Part shown: piece after piece, positions 43,148 to 53,106 of the stretch
Layout: the number at the start of each line of letters is the position of its first letter
Numbering within the stretch: the first letter of the stretch is position 1
Source of the DNA: Paracoccaceae bacterium
GTDB taxonomy: Bacteria; Pseudomonadota; Alphaproteobacteria; Rhodobacterales; Rhodobacteraceae
Assembly (NCBI GenBank): GCA_002709405.1
Contig: PAQV01000060.1
Coordinates: forward strand, 1-64,000
Reading direction: 5' to 3'
Length of the DNA: 64,000 bases
Notes under the pieces: generated by a model
Told to the model about the DNA's origin: nothing
Database searches by the model: none
Seen by the model: the letters and a program-made list of their open reading frames with translations, nothing else
Made by a program: the position numbers and the translations under genes

Positions 43148-45535
43148 GTGGATCCCAAGACCGCCAATGCCGCCCGTATCGCCCGCACCATCGCCGCCGA
43201 GATCCAGGCCAGCCCGACGCAGGTGCAGGCCGCGACCGATCTGCTGGACGGCGGATCGACCGTGCCCTTCGTGGCGCGTTACCGCAAGGAGGTGACGGGG
43301 GGGCTGGACGACACCCAGCTGCGCACGCTGGCGGACCGGCTGGGCTACCTGCGCGACCTGGAGGCGCGGCGGGCGACGATTGTCGAGTCGATCAAGGGGC
43401 AGGGCAAGCTGACCGACGACCTGGCCCGGGCGATTGCCGGGGCGGAAACCAAGGCGGCGCTGGAAGACATCTACCTGCCCTACAAGCCCAAGCGGCGGAC
43501 CAAGGCGATGATCGCGCGGGAAAACGGGCTGGAGCCCTTGCTGGTGGCGATCCGCGAGGACCGCTCGGCCGATCCCAAGGCGCTGGCCGAGGGCTATCTT
43601 GGCGAGGCGGTGCCCGGGGTGAAAGAGGCGCTGAACGGGGCGCGGGACATCCTGGCGGAAGAGCTGTGCGAAAACGCCGACTTGCTGGGCCGGCTGCGCG
43701 AGTTCATGCAGGCCGAGGCGGTGATCTCGGCGCGGGTGGTCGAGGGCAAGGAAGAGGCGGGGGCGAAGTTCTCGGACTACTTCGACCATGCCGAGCGCTG
43801 GCAGGACATTCCGGCGCACCGGGCGCTGGCGATCCTGCGGGCGGCCAAGGACGAGGTGCTGGTGGTCGACATCGCGCCAGAGCCCGAGCAGGGCGTGGCC
43901 CGGGCCGAGGCGATGGTGGCCGCCCAGGTGGGCGTGGCCGGGGACGGGCCGGGGGACAGCTGGCTGCGCGATGCGGCGGGCTGGACCTGGCGGATCAAGC
44001 TGGCGACGTCGATGTATATCGACCTGCTGGGCCAGTTGCGGGCCCGGGCCCATGAAGAGGCGATTGCGGTCTTTGCGCGCAACCTGAAGGACTTGCTGCT
44101 GGCGGCCCCGGCCGGGTCGCGGGCGACGCTGGGGCTGGATCCGGGGATCCGGACGGGGGTCAAGGCGGCGGTGGTCGATGCGACGGGCAAGGTGCTGGAA
44201 ACCGCGACGCTGTACCCGTTCCAGCCCAAGCGTGACGTGCGGGGAACTGAGGCGGCGATCATCCGCATGGTGCGCCAGCACGGGGTCGAGCTGATCGCAA
44301 TCGGCAATGGCACGGCGAGCCGGGAAACCGAACGGCTGGTGGCCGACACGATCAAGCTGCTGCCGGGCGACGTGGCCAAGCCCACGAAGGTGGTCGTGTC
44401 CGAGGCCGGGGCCTCGGTCTATTCGGCCTCGGAACTGGCGGCGAAGGAATTCCCCGACCTGGACGTCAGCCTGCGCGGCGCGGTGTCGATTGCCCGGCGC
44501 CTGCAGGACCCTCTGGCCGAGCTGGTCAAGATCGAACCGCAATCCATCGGGGTCGGCCAGTACCAGCACGACGTCGACCAGCGGCGGCTGGCCAAGGCCC
44601 TGGAAGGGGTCGTCGAGGACGCGGTGAACGGGGTGGGGGTCGACCTGAACATGGCCTCGGCCCCGCTGCTGGCCCATGTGGCGGGCCTGAGCCAGACGCT
44701 GGCGGCCTCTATCGTGGCCTACCGGGACGAACACGGGGCCTTCCCCTCGCGCAAGGCGCTGATGAAGGTGACGGGGCTGGGGCCGAAGGCTTTTGAGCAA
44801 TGCGCGGGCTTCCTGCGGATCCGCGACGGAGAAGAACCCCTGGACGCGTCCTCGGTCCACCCCGAGGCCTATGGCGTGGCCCGGCGCATCGTTCAGGCCT
44901 GCGGGCGCGACCTGCGCCAGATCATGGGCGACCAGGCGGCCCTGAAGGGCGTGCGGGCCGAGCAATTCGTCGACGACAGCTTTGGCCTGCCCACCGTGCG
45001 CGACATCCTGGCGGAACTGGAAAAGCCCGGGCGCGATCCGCGGCCCAGCTTCAAGACCGCCAGTTTCACCGATGGCGTCGAAGAGATCACCGACCTGCGC
45101 CCCGGCATGGTCCTGGAAGGCACGGTGACCAACGTGGCGGCCTTCGGGGCCTTTGTCGACGTGGGCGTGCACCAGGACGGGCTGGTCCATATCAGCCAGC
45201 TGGCCGACCGCTTCGTCAAGGACCCGCACGAGGTGGTCAAAGCCGGCGACGTGGTCAAGGTGCGCGTGACCGAGGTCGACGTGCCGCGCAAGCGGATCGG
45301 GTTGTCGATGCGCAAGGACGGCGGGGCCTCGGACCGCCAGGAGGGGCGCGGCCGGTCGCAGGCCGAGGGGCCGCGTGGCCGGCGCAATGGGTCCCCGGGT
45401 GGCCCGGGCGGCCCCAAGGGTCCGCGCGGCGGATCGGCCGGGCCGAAGGGCGGCAACAACAGGGGCAACGACCGGGGCAACGATCAGGGCGCCCTGGGGG
45501 CGGCCCTGTCCGAAGCGCTGAAGGGGCGGCGCTGA
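43148..45535 (+). CDS. tex: Tex-family RNA-binding/transcription accessory protein
   Basis: A 795-residue protein with the complete Tex layout: an N-terminal helical domain, the YqgF/RNase H-like fold (LGLDPGIRTGVKAAVVD at about 330), a helix-hairpin-helix region (VNMNMAS-type, AFPSRKALMKVTGLGPKAFEQ), and an S1 RNA-binding domain near 655-725. A Gly/Arg/Pro-rich tail follows. The GTG start has CAGGAG upstream. It acts in RNA metabolism and transcription in the cytoplasm. A terminator follows at 45570. Confidence 0.93.
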   Translation: MDPKTANAARIARTIAAEIQASPTQVQAATDLLDGGSTVPFVARYRKEVTGGLDDTQLRTLADRLGYLRDLEARRATIVESIKGQGKLTDDLARAIAGAETKAALEDIYLPYKPKRRTKAMIARENGLEPLLVAIREDRSADPKALAEGYLGEAVPGVKEALNGARDILAEELCENADLLGRLREFMQAEAVISARVVEGKEEAGAKFSDYFDHAERWQDIPAHRALAILRAAKDEVLVVDIAPEPEQGVARAEAMVAAQVGVAGDGPGDSWLRDAAGWTWRIKLATSMYIDLLGQLRARAHEEAIAVFARNLKDLLLAAPAGSRATLGLDPGIRTGVKAAVVDATGKVLETATLYPFQPKRDVRGTEAAIIRMVRQHGVELIAIGNGTASRETERLVADTIKLLPGDVAKPTKVVVSEAGASVYSASELAAKEFPDLDVSLRGAVSIARRLQDPLAELVKIEPQSIGVGQYQHDVDQRRLAKALEGVVEDAVNGVGVDLNMASAPLLAHVAGLSQTLAASIVAYRDEHGAFPSRKALMKVTGLGPKAFEQCAGFLRIRDGEEPLDASSVHPEAYGVARRIVQACGRDLRQIMGDQAALKGVRAEQFVDDSFGLPTVRDILAELEKPGRDPRPSFKTASFTDGVEEITDLRPGMVLEGTVTNVAAFGAFVDVGVHQDGLVHISQLADRFVKDPHEVVKAGDVVKVRVTEVDVPRKRIGLSMRKDGGASDRQEGRGRSQAEGPRGRRNGSPGGPGGPKGPRGGSAGPKGGNNRGNDRGNDQGALGAALSEALKGRR

Positions 45536-45569
45536 CCGGGTTTTGGTCGCGCAACCGCACCGAACCGTG

Positions 45570-45596
45570 ACGCGCGCCCTTGACCTTGGCGCGCGT
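45570..45596 (+). terminator. Terminator after tex
   Basis: A 9-bp GC-rich stem (45570-45578 with 45588-45596) and a 9-base loop, 34 bases after the tex stop. Few T residues follow, so it is moderate. Confidence 0.6.
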
Positions 45597-45639
45597 TCGG
45601 GGTCCCCATGAGGCAACCCATAAAGGCTGACCTGTCACC

Positions 45640-46875
45640 ATGACCCTGCATCCGATGCAATCCGACGCATCCTACGTGCCCTTCCTGCTGAACCCGCTGG
45701 CCCGGCGCAATGCGCCGTGGACGCCCGGCCAGGACGCCATCCTGAACGAAGAGGGCCTGGCTGCCGCGCGCGCCACGATCACCCAGTGGCCGGGCTATGC
45801 GCCGACGCCGCTGCTGAACCTGCGCGGGCTGGCGTCGGAACTTGGGGTCGACGCGCTTTATTACAAGGACGAGGGATCGCGCTTTGGGCTGGGGTCCTTC
45901 AAGGCGCTTGGCGGGGCCTACGCGGTGGCCCGGCTGATCCAGGCGCAATTGTCCGAAAAGCTGGGCCGGGACGTGGCGATGGACGAGGTGACCTCGGTCG
46001 CGCATCCCGCGCTGGTGGCGGGCATCACGGTCTGCTGTGCGACCGATGGCAACCACGGCCGGTCGGTGGCCTGGGGCGCGCGGACCTTTGGCGCGGCCTG
46101 CGTGATCTTCATCCATGCCACCGTGTCGGACAACCGCAAGACGGCGATCGAAGCCTACGGGGCCGAGGTGCGCCGGTGCGAGGGCAATTACGACGACAGC
46201 GTGCGTACGGCCCAGGAGACGGCGGCGGCCGAGGGCTGGTTCGTGGTGTCCGACACGTCCTATCCGGGCTACATGGAGGTGCCCAAGGACGTCATGCAGG
46301 GCTATGAGCTGATGGCGGACGAAGCCTTCCGGGCCTTGCCGGACCGGCCGACCCATATCTTCCTGCAGACCGGTGTGGGCGGCATGGCGGCGGCGGTGAC
46401 GGCGGCGGCGGTGCGGCGCTGGGGCACGGACCGGCCGGCCATCGTGCTGTGCGATCCGGACAAGTCAGCCTGCTGGTACGAAAGTTTCAAGGCGGGCAAG
46501 CCCGTGGCCGTGGGCGGCGACCTGGACACGCTGATGGCGGGCCTGGCCTGCGGAGAGGTCTCGGCCCTGGCCTGGGAGATCCTGCAGGATCATGCCGACG
46601 CGGTGATGGCGGTGCCCGATGACATGGCGGTGGCGGCGATGTGCCGGCTGGCGCGGCCGACGGCGGGGGATCCGCCCGTGGTGGCCGGGGAATCGGCGAC
46701 GGCCGGTCTGGTGGGCTTGCAGGCGGCGGTGACCAATGCCGATGCGCGGGCCGAGCTTGGCCTGGGCGGCAGTTCCCGCGTGGTGATCTTTGGCACCGAG
46801 GGCGACACCGACCCCGAACTTTACGAAGAGTTGGTGGGCGTGCCGGGCGACGAGATCCGGGCACAGGCGGGCTAA
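45640..46875 (+). CDS. dpaL: Diaminopropionate ammonia-lyase
   Basis: A 411-residue PLP enzyme of fold type II that converts 2,3-diaminopropionate to pyruvate and ammonia. The PLP lysine is Lys88 in GSFKALGG, the phosphate-binding Gly loop is TGVGGMAAAVTA, and TDGNHGRSVAWGA is the usual Asn-Gly-rich segment. Serine/threonine dehydratases are the alternative, but the N-terminus and length match the diaminopropionate enzyme better. It stands alone between tex and the convergent sugar-nucleotide genes. Confidence 0.85.
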   Translation: MTLHPMQSDASYVPFLLNPLARRNAPWTPGQDAILNEEGLAAARATITQWPGYAPTPLLNLRGLASELGVDALYYKDEGSRFGLGSFKALGGAYAVARLIQAQLSEKLGRDVAMDEVTSVAHPALVAGITVCCATDGNHGRSVAWGARTFGAACVIFIHATVSDNRKTAIEAYGAEVRRCEGNYDDSVRTAQETAAAEGWFVVSDTSYPGYMEVPKDVMQGYELMADEAFRALPDRPTHIFLQTGVGGMAAAVTAAAVRRWGTDRPAIVLCDPDKSACWYESFKAGKPVAVGGDLDTLMAGLACGEVSALAWEILQDHADAVMAVPDDMAVAAMCRLARPTAGDPPVVAGESATAGLVGLQAAVTNADARAELGLGGSSRVVIFGTEGDTDPELYEELVGVPGDEIRAQAG

Positions 46876-46896
46876 ACGCGGCTTGGGCGAAGGCGC

Positions 46897-48162
<1,266 letters not shown>

Positions 48163-49197
48163 TCAGCGCTTCTCGTAATAGTCGAGGAACCAGTCGACGA
48201 AGCGGGCGATGCCGTCGCGCACGTCCGTCTGCGGGCGGTAGCCGGTCAGGGTCTGCAGGAGGCTGGCATCGGCCCAGGTGGCCGGCACGTCGCCCTTCTG
48301 CATGTCCATCAGGTTGCGCTTGGCGGGAATGCCCAGGGTGGTTTCGATGGCGTCGACGAAATCCAGCAGGCGGACCTTGTCGGAATTGCCGATATTGACC
48401 ACCCGGTAGGGGGCGACGGGCGAGAGGCTGTCGCCCTCGGGGATCTCGCTGGCCGAGGCGGGGCGTTCGGGCACGGCGTCGATCAGGCCCCGGATGCCCT
48501 GGACCAGGTCGTCGATATAGGTGAAATCGCGGAACATCTCGCCGTGGTTGTAGATGTCGATGGGCCGCCCTTCGAGGATCGCGTCCACGAACTTGAACAG
48601 CGCCATGTCGGGCCGGCCCCAGGGCCCGTAGACGGTGAAGAAGCGGAACATGGTCGTGGGCAGGCCCCACAGGTGGGCATAGGAATGGGCCATGGATTCC
48701 GTGGCCTTCTTGGTCGCCGCGTAGATCGTCAGCTGGGTGTCGGCCTTGTCGGTTTCGCGGTAGGGCATGTCCTCGTTGGCGCCGTAGACCGACGAGGTCG
48801 AGGCCATCAACAGGTGGCCGACCTCCAACCGGCGGGCGGCTTCCATGACGTTGAACGTGCCCACCACGTTGGCGTCGATGTAGGCGCGCGGGTTTTCCAG
48901 GCTGTAGCGGACCCCAGCCTGGGCGGCGAGATGGACGATGACATCCGGTTGCAGCTGATCGGCCACGCGGTCGAAGGTGGCGCTGTCTTCCAGCATGGCC
49001 TCGGTGGCCGAGAAGTTCGGCGATTGCAGCAGCATGGCATGGCGCCTGCGCTTGAGCGTGACGTCGTAGTAATCGGTCATGCCGTCATAGCCGTGCACGC
49101 GGAACCCGTCGGCCAGCAGGCGTTGGGCCAGGTGGAAACCGATGAAGCCCGCCGTCCCGGTGACAAGGGCAGTCTTGAAGGGAGGCGTGGGGGTCAT
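48163..49197 (-). CDS. UDP-sugar 4-epimerase (UDP-glucuronate epimerase type)
   Basis: A 344-residue extended SDR. The NAD motif is [23 protein letters not shown] holds the catalytic Ser region, and YAATKKATE the Tyr-x3-Lys. It closely resembles bacterial UDP-glucuronate 4-epimerases in GMTDYYD and [16 protein letters not shown]. The start at 49197 has AAGG upstream; a longer upstream frame lacks family similarity. The next gene starts at the base after its stop. Which of the two sugars the pair uses cannot be decided. Confidence 0.88.
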   Translation of the reverse strand: MTPTPPFKTALVTGTAGFIGFHLAQRLLADGFRVHGYDGMTDYYDVTLKRRRHAMLLQSPNFSATEAMLEDSATFDRVADQLQPDVIVHLAAQAGVRYSLENPRAYIDANVVGTFNVMEAARRLEVGHLLMASTSSVYGANEDMPYRETDKADTQLTIYAATKKATESMAHSYAHLWGLPTTMFRFFTVYGPWGRPDMALFKFVDAILEGRPIDIYNHGEMFRDFTYIDDLVQGIRGLIDAVPERPASASEIPEGDSLSPVAPYRVVNIGNSDKVRLLDFVDAIETTLGIPAKRNLMDMQKGDVPATWADASLLQTLTGYRPQTDVRDGIARFVDWFLDYYEKR

Positions 49198-49323
49198 CGG
49201 CGGCCTTGGGTCTGCTTGCGGGTCGGGGACGGGCGTAGCGCCCCGGGGCGGTCGGTGCAAGGGGGCTGCCGGGTCTGCGGGTCTGGGGCCTGTGTGTGCC
49301 CCATCCACCTGGTCATCGCCGTG

Positions 49324-50106
49324 TCAACGGCCGGTCAGGCCATAGGCCACGAGGCCCACGTATTCCTTCAGGGCGGTGTTGATGTTGCCCATCTGGCCCA
49401 GGAAGAACCAGCCGAATTCTCCGGTCCCGGCCCCGGTGCGGAAATCGACGGGCCAGGCGATCATCCCGGGCCAGCCGGCGGCGTCAAAGCTGCGCATTGC
49501 CCGGGGCATGTGGAAGGCGCTGGTCACCAGTACCCAGGTCTGGTCGGGCGTGGGCTGGATCAGGTCATAGGAAAACCGGGCGTTTTCGGCGGTGTTGCGC
49601 GACAGGCCTTCCAGCTGGACCCGGTCGGTGGGCAGACCCAGATCGGCAAAGAGCTTTTCGGCGACGATCGCGCCTCCGGGCCGGTCGCTGAGCAGGCCGG
49701 TCAGCTGGCCGTCGCCGCCGGTGAACAGCACCGGCACGTCGGGGATCTGACGGGCGAGCGCAATGGCCGCGGTAAAGCGTTCGCCGGCGTCGTTCACCTG
49801 CGGCTGGTCCCAGTAGATCGTGCGGGTGGTGTCCTCGCCGCCGCCCAGCACGACGATGCCGTCGATGGCGGGCAGGGGCGGGTTGGGCGGATAGCGGGTT
49901 TCCAGCGGGCGCATGACCAGCTCGCCAACGGGCAGAAGACCCAGCACCAGGATGTAGGCCAGCAGGCCGATCGACCAGCGCCGGGCGGCGCGGGGGCGGT
50001 TGCGCAACAGGGCCAGGGTGGTGGCGGCCGCGGCGATCAGCAGCCAGACATCGGCCCGGATCAGGCTGCGAAAGACCTTAGAGGCGATGAAGAAAAGCGT
50101 GTCCAA
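49324..50106 (-). CDS. YdcF/DUF218 family protein
   Basis: A 260-residue membrane-anchored protein. Two N-terminal helices (WLLIAAAATTLALL and WSIGLLAYILVLGLLPVG) precede the DUF218 domain with GIVVLGGGED, VLFTGGDGQL, LSRNTAENARFS and VTSAFHMPRA. Such proteins (SanA, YdcF, ElyC) are linked to envelope or polysaccharide metabolism. The best start is a TTG at 50106, since no ATG or GTG is found between the family-like region and the divergent phosphatase gene; this start is uncertain. It lies upstream of the UDP-sugar genes on the same strand. Confidence 0.75.
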   Translation of the reverse strand: MDTLFFIASKVFRSLIRADVWLLIAAAATTLALLRNRPRAARRWSIGLLAYILVLGLLPVGELVMRPLETRYPPNPPLPAIDGIVVLGGGEDTTRTIYWDQPQVNDAGERFTAAIALARQIPDVPVLFTGGDGQLTGLLSDRPGGAIVAEKLFADLGLPTDRVQLEGLSRNTAENARFSYDLIQPTPDQTWVLVTSAFHMPRAMRSFDAAGWPGMIAWPVDFRTGAGTGEFGWFFLGQMGNINTALKEYVGLVAYGLTGR

Positions 50107-50274
50107 GGGGCCATGTCCGTGCTCGGGCGGGTCCTGTCCGGTGGTGGGGCAGGCGGGCGGGAAAGGCAAGGAAAAGCGGCAGTGCCTGCGGCTTTCCGGC
50201 ACCGCTTTCGGTCCCGGTGCCGCGCGCCGCGTCACGGGCTTTTCAACGCCGGGTCGGGGGCTTAAGACAAGCCC

Positions 50275-51123
50275 ATGTTGAATTGGCTTCGCAAGGGCAA
50301 GGGCGCTTCGGGCGCGCCGGACTGGGTGCTGCCGGTGGACGAGCGGATCTATGCGATCGGCGATGTTCACGGGCGCTATGACCTGTTGCGCGACCTGGTG
50401 TTGCGGGTGGTCGAGGACCACCAGAGGCGCGCGTCAGACGGGCGCTACAGCCGCATCGTGTTCATGGGCGATTACATCGACCGGGGGCCGCAGTCGCGCG
50501 AGGTGCTGGCTCTGCTGATGGCGCTGAAGGACGAACCGGCCTGTCCGCCGGTGATCTGCCTGAAGGGCAACCACGAGGCCGCGCTGCTGGGGTTCATCGA
50601 CGATCCCGAGCGGGGCCGGCGCTGGCTGCGGTTCGGGGGAATCCAGACGCTGGAAAGCTATGGGCTGACCGCTCCGGGGTCTGATGCCGAGGGGGCGGAG
50701 CTGGAAGAGACCGCGCTGGCCTTGCGGGCGGCGATGGGCGCGCAGAAGGATTTCCTGCGCGATCTGCCGGTGGCCTGGCGCACCGGGTCGCTGATCTTTG
50801 CCCATGCCGGTGTCGATCCGCGCGATCCCGGGGGCGAGGACGAAGAGGCGCTGCTGTGGGGGCGGTCTCGGTTCCTGAAGAAGGGGCGGGTCGATGGCTA
50901 CCAGGTGGTGCACGGGCATTACGATGCGGCCGAGCCGGTGGTCACGCCGGGGCGCATCTGCGTCGATACGGGGGCCTATTACAGCGGCCGGCTGACGGCG
51001 TTGCGGTTGGACGGGGGACATGCCTTCGTGCAGGCGGTGGGCCTTGGGGTGGCCAGTGACGCGCCCGGTGAAACCCCGGGGGACGATGGGTCGGAACGAC
51101 CCATCCTACGCGCCCCCGCATGA
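50275..51123 (+). CDS. Serine/threonine-type metallophosphatase
   Basis: A 282-residue PPP-like metallophosphoesterase. Metal and catalytic motifs are in order: GDVHGRYD, GDYIDRGPQS, GNHEAA, FAHAG and VHGHYD. It would remove phosphate from proteins or small molecules such as diadenosine polyphosphates. The last dozen codons and stop fall in a dispersed palindromic repeat (51085-51109), so the C-terminal tail after about residue 270 is repeat-encoded rather than part of the fold. It is divergent from the YdcF gene. Confidence 0.87.
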   Translation: MLNWLRKGKGASGAPDWVLPVDERIYAIGDVHGRYDLLRDLVLRVVEDHQRRASDGRYSRIVFMGDYIDRGPQSREVLALLMALKDEPACPPVICLKGNHEAALLGFIDDPERGRRWLRFGGIQTLESYGLTAPGSDAEGAELEETALALRAAMGAQKDFLRDLPVAWRTGSLIFAHAGVDPRDPGGEDEEALLWGRSRFLKKGRVDGYQVVHGHYDAAEPVVTPGRICVDTGAYYSGRLTALRLDGGHAFVQAVGLGVASDAPGETPGDDGSERPILRAPA

Positions 51124-51149
51124 TGTAGGATGGGTCGTTTCGACCCATC
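51085..51149. repeat. Pair of inverted palindromic repeats, copies 2 and 3
   Basis: Copy 2 is 51085-51109 (arms GATGGGTCG and CGACCCATC around GAA, ending CTAC). Copy 3 is 51125-51149 (GTA then the same arms around TTT). They are inverted relative to each other, and the reverse complement of copy 2 differs from copy 3 at one base. They share their design with 40438-40462. The phosphatase stop lies between them. Confidence 0.85.
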
Positions 51150-51168
51150 GCTTCCCGACATATCCACG

Positions 51169-51197
51169 AAAAAAGAACGGCCCCCCGAAGGGGACCG
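51169..51197 (-). terminator. Intrinsic terminator of the amt operon
   Basis: On the minus strand a stem of about eight pairs (CGGTCCCC with GGGGGGCCG, one G-T pair) closes on a TTCG loop and is followed by TTCTTTTTT. It lies 28 bases after the stop of the 55-codon gene and fits a strong factor-independent terminator. Confidence 0.88.
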
Positions 51198-51224
51198 CCC
51201 GGTGTCACGCGAGAGAGGGTCGCG

Positions 51225-51392
51225 TCACTTGTGGTTGGAATAGGCGTGCTTTTCGTGCATCGCCGCGATCACGATGGTCCCGAAGGTCACCACGACCGAG
51301 CCAAGCAGCAGTAGCATCACGACGCCGGGTTTGTCGGCGAAGGTGAAGATGGCCTCGGCGCCATCCCAGCTTTCAAAAGGTACGGTGTTCAT
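51225..51392 (-). CDS. Small single-helix membrane protein downstream of amt
   Basis: A 55-residue protein (start MNTVPFESWDGAEAIF) with one membrane helix from about 24 to 44 (VVMLLLLGSVVVTFGTIV) and a short basic, His-containing tail (MHEKHAYSNHK). Its ATG on the minus strand has AAAGGACA upstream and it starts 15 bases after the ammonium-transporter stop. A strong terminator follows it. The open frame, ribosome site and operon position support it as a real gene. It may be an accessory subunit of the transporter; no family recognised. Confidence 0.75.
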   Translation of the reverse strand: MNTVPFESWDGAEAIFTFADKPGVVMLLLLGSVVVTFGTIVIAAMHEKHAYSNHK

Positions 51393-51407
51393 GTCTGATG
51401 TCCTTTC

Positions 51408-52760
51408 TTACTCGGCCGGGGTGGCCACGGGGTCGGTGGTGTTGACCGGACCGGGGATGAAGTTCTCCGGGTAGGCCTCGACCGGGACCTTGACGATATC
51501 CAGACCCATTTCCTGGATGTGATCCGGCACGCGCAGCAGGCCCATGGCCTTGAGGATCAGCGAGGCAACGTAGCCCGGGATGAAGCCCAGCAGGCCCATC
51601 ACGATGGCACCGCCAACCTGGCCGAAGAAGTTCACCGGCGGAGCGCCCTCGATCACGTTCGGGTAGCCCGAGGCGAAGATCCCGCAGGCCACAACACCGA
51701 TCAGGCCGCCGATGCCATGCACCGGGAAGGCGCCCACGGCGTCGTCGATGCCCATTTTCTCAAGGGCCACGGCGACCATCGGCACGACGAAGCCACCAAA
51801 GCAGCCCAGCAGGAAGGCGAGCGGCGGGTAGTAGACGTCAAGGCCGGAGGCGGCACAGAAGATACCGATCAGGGCACCGGACATCATCCAGAATGGATCG
51901 CGGGTTTTCACCCAGGCGCCGATGATACCGCCGGCCATGCCCATCAGGGTGTTGAAGGCGAAGGCCGAAAGCGTTGCCGGCTGGCCGTAGATGTTGATCC
52001 ACTGCTCACCCGGCATGTAGATGATGCAGCCGCCGAGGAAGCCGAAGAAGCCCACGATGATCAGCATCAGGCCGGTGATGGTGAAGGGGATGTTGTGCGC
52101 CTTGATGGCATTGGCCGATCCGTCCGCGTTGAACTTGCCCACGCGCGGGCCAAGGTTGATCAGCACGCCAAGGGCGAAGAAGCCCGCGACCATGTGCACG
52201 ACACCGGCCGCGCCCACGTCGTGGTAGCCCCACTTGACGGTCAGCCAGCCGGCCGGGTGCCAGCCCCAGGCGCCGCCCAGGATCCACACGACCGAGCCCA
52301 GCAGGATCGCCAGGATCAGGAAGCCCGCGGTCTGGATCCGCTCGATGACAGCGCCCGAGAAGATCGAGGCCGTGGTCGCGGCAAAGAGCGTAAAGGCCGC
52401 CCAGAAGATACCGGTGGCGTTATCGGCCAGGTTCGGACCCATGGAGGCGTCCCAGGGCAGGCCGGCCAGGCCGTCCTCGGCGGGGATGAAGCCGTTGTAG
52501 AAGGCCAGGTAGATGTACCAGCCGAAGAAGTAGAAGGTCGGCACCATGAAGGCGAAGGCCAGGATGTTCTTGATGCCCGAGGCCAGAACGTTCTTCACGC
52601 GGCTCGCGCCCATCTCGTAGGCCAGGAAGCCTGCGTGGATGGCGATCATCAGGGCGGTACACCACCAGTAGAAGATTTCAGAATTGATCGTGCCGGACAT
52701 GCCCTGCGCGGCTTCGAGCGCGGCTATCTTCTCCGTCAGCTCGGCGATTTGTTGTTCCAT
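51408..52760 (-). CDS. amt: Ammonium transporter
   Basis: A 450-residue, 11-helix ammonium channel/transporter. The pore histidines are in GVVHMVAGF and FPVHGIGGLIG, with typical blocks WILGGAWGWHPAGW and WMMSGALIGIFCAASGLD. It has an unusual N-terminal 25-residue amphipathic stretch (MEQQIAELTEKIAALEA) before the first helix. The ATG at 52760 is preferred to a GTG at 52784 for its GGGATAGAGA site. No glnK is next to it; instead a 55-codon gene follows. It is divergent from a glutamine-synthetase-like gene, a pairing that fits nitrogen supply. Confidence 0.93.
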   Translation of the reverse strand: MEQQIAELTEKIAALEAAQGMSGTINSEIFYWWCTALMIAIHAGFLAYEMGASRVKNVLASGIKNILAFAFMVPTFYFFGWYIYLAFYNGFIPAEDGLAGLPWDASMGPNLADNATGIFWAAFTLFAATTASIFSGAVIERIQTAGFLILAILLGSVVWILGGAWGWHPAGWLTVKWGYHDVGAAGVVHMVAGFFALGVLINLGPRVGKFNADGSANAIKAHNIPFTITGLMLIIVGFFGFLGGCIIYMPGEQWINIYGQPATLSAFAFNTLMGMAGGIIGAWVKTRDPFWMMSGALIGIFCAASGLDVYYPPLAFLLGCFGGFVVPMVAVALEKMGIDDAVGAFPVHGIGGLIGVVACGIFASGYPNVIEGAPPVNFFGQVGGAIVMGLLGFIPGYVASLILKAMGLLRVPDHIQEMGLDIVKVPVEAYPENFIPGPVNTTDPVATPAE

Positions 52761-53106
52761 TGTCTCTATCCCAATCGTTTCCACGGGCGGGTCCGCAGCT
52801 GCGGCTCACCCCTTGCGCCAGAGTGAATAATGTTTCCCGACAGACAAAACGGCGCCTCGGGGCCATTGTGGTGATTCCGGGGCAGTGCCCGGTTCGGTGT
52901 CCCTGACCCGCCCGTCCGCACATTCCTTGGGCAGCGCGCGAACGCGGAATGCTGCAAACCGCGACAATTACACTGTGACGAAGAAAATTTTCCCCTGAAT
53001 AATATCTATCCGTGGACAGAGCCTGATTCGTCGGCTCTGTCTGAGGTCGGATCCGGGCGGGTGAACCAGCCCGCGCGTGAAACGAAACAGGGAAGGGGTT
53101 GCCCCA
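52761..53106. promoter_or_regulatory. Divergent control region: amt / glutamine-synthetase-like gene
   Basis: A 346-base non-coding gap. I see no clear sigma-54 -24/-12 pair for amt. An A/T-rich segment at 52972-53010 with the palindrome GAAAATTTTC and AATAAT downstream of TGACGA could be the promoter of the (+) operon. AAGGGG lies shortly before the ligase start. No gene seen. Confidence 0.45.

Noticed and set aside
52761-53106. Sigma-54/NtrC promoter for amt
   Set aside because: Expected from family knowledge, but I find no GG-N10-GC pair with the usual flanking bases on the minus strand.
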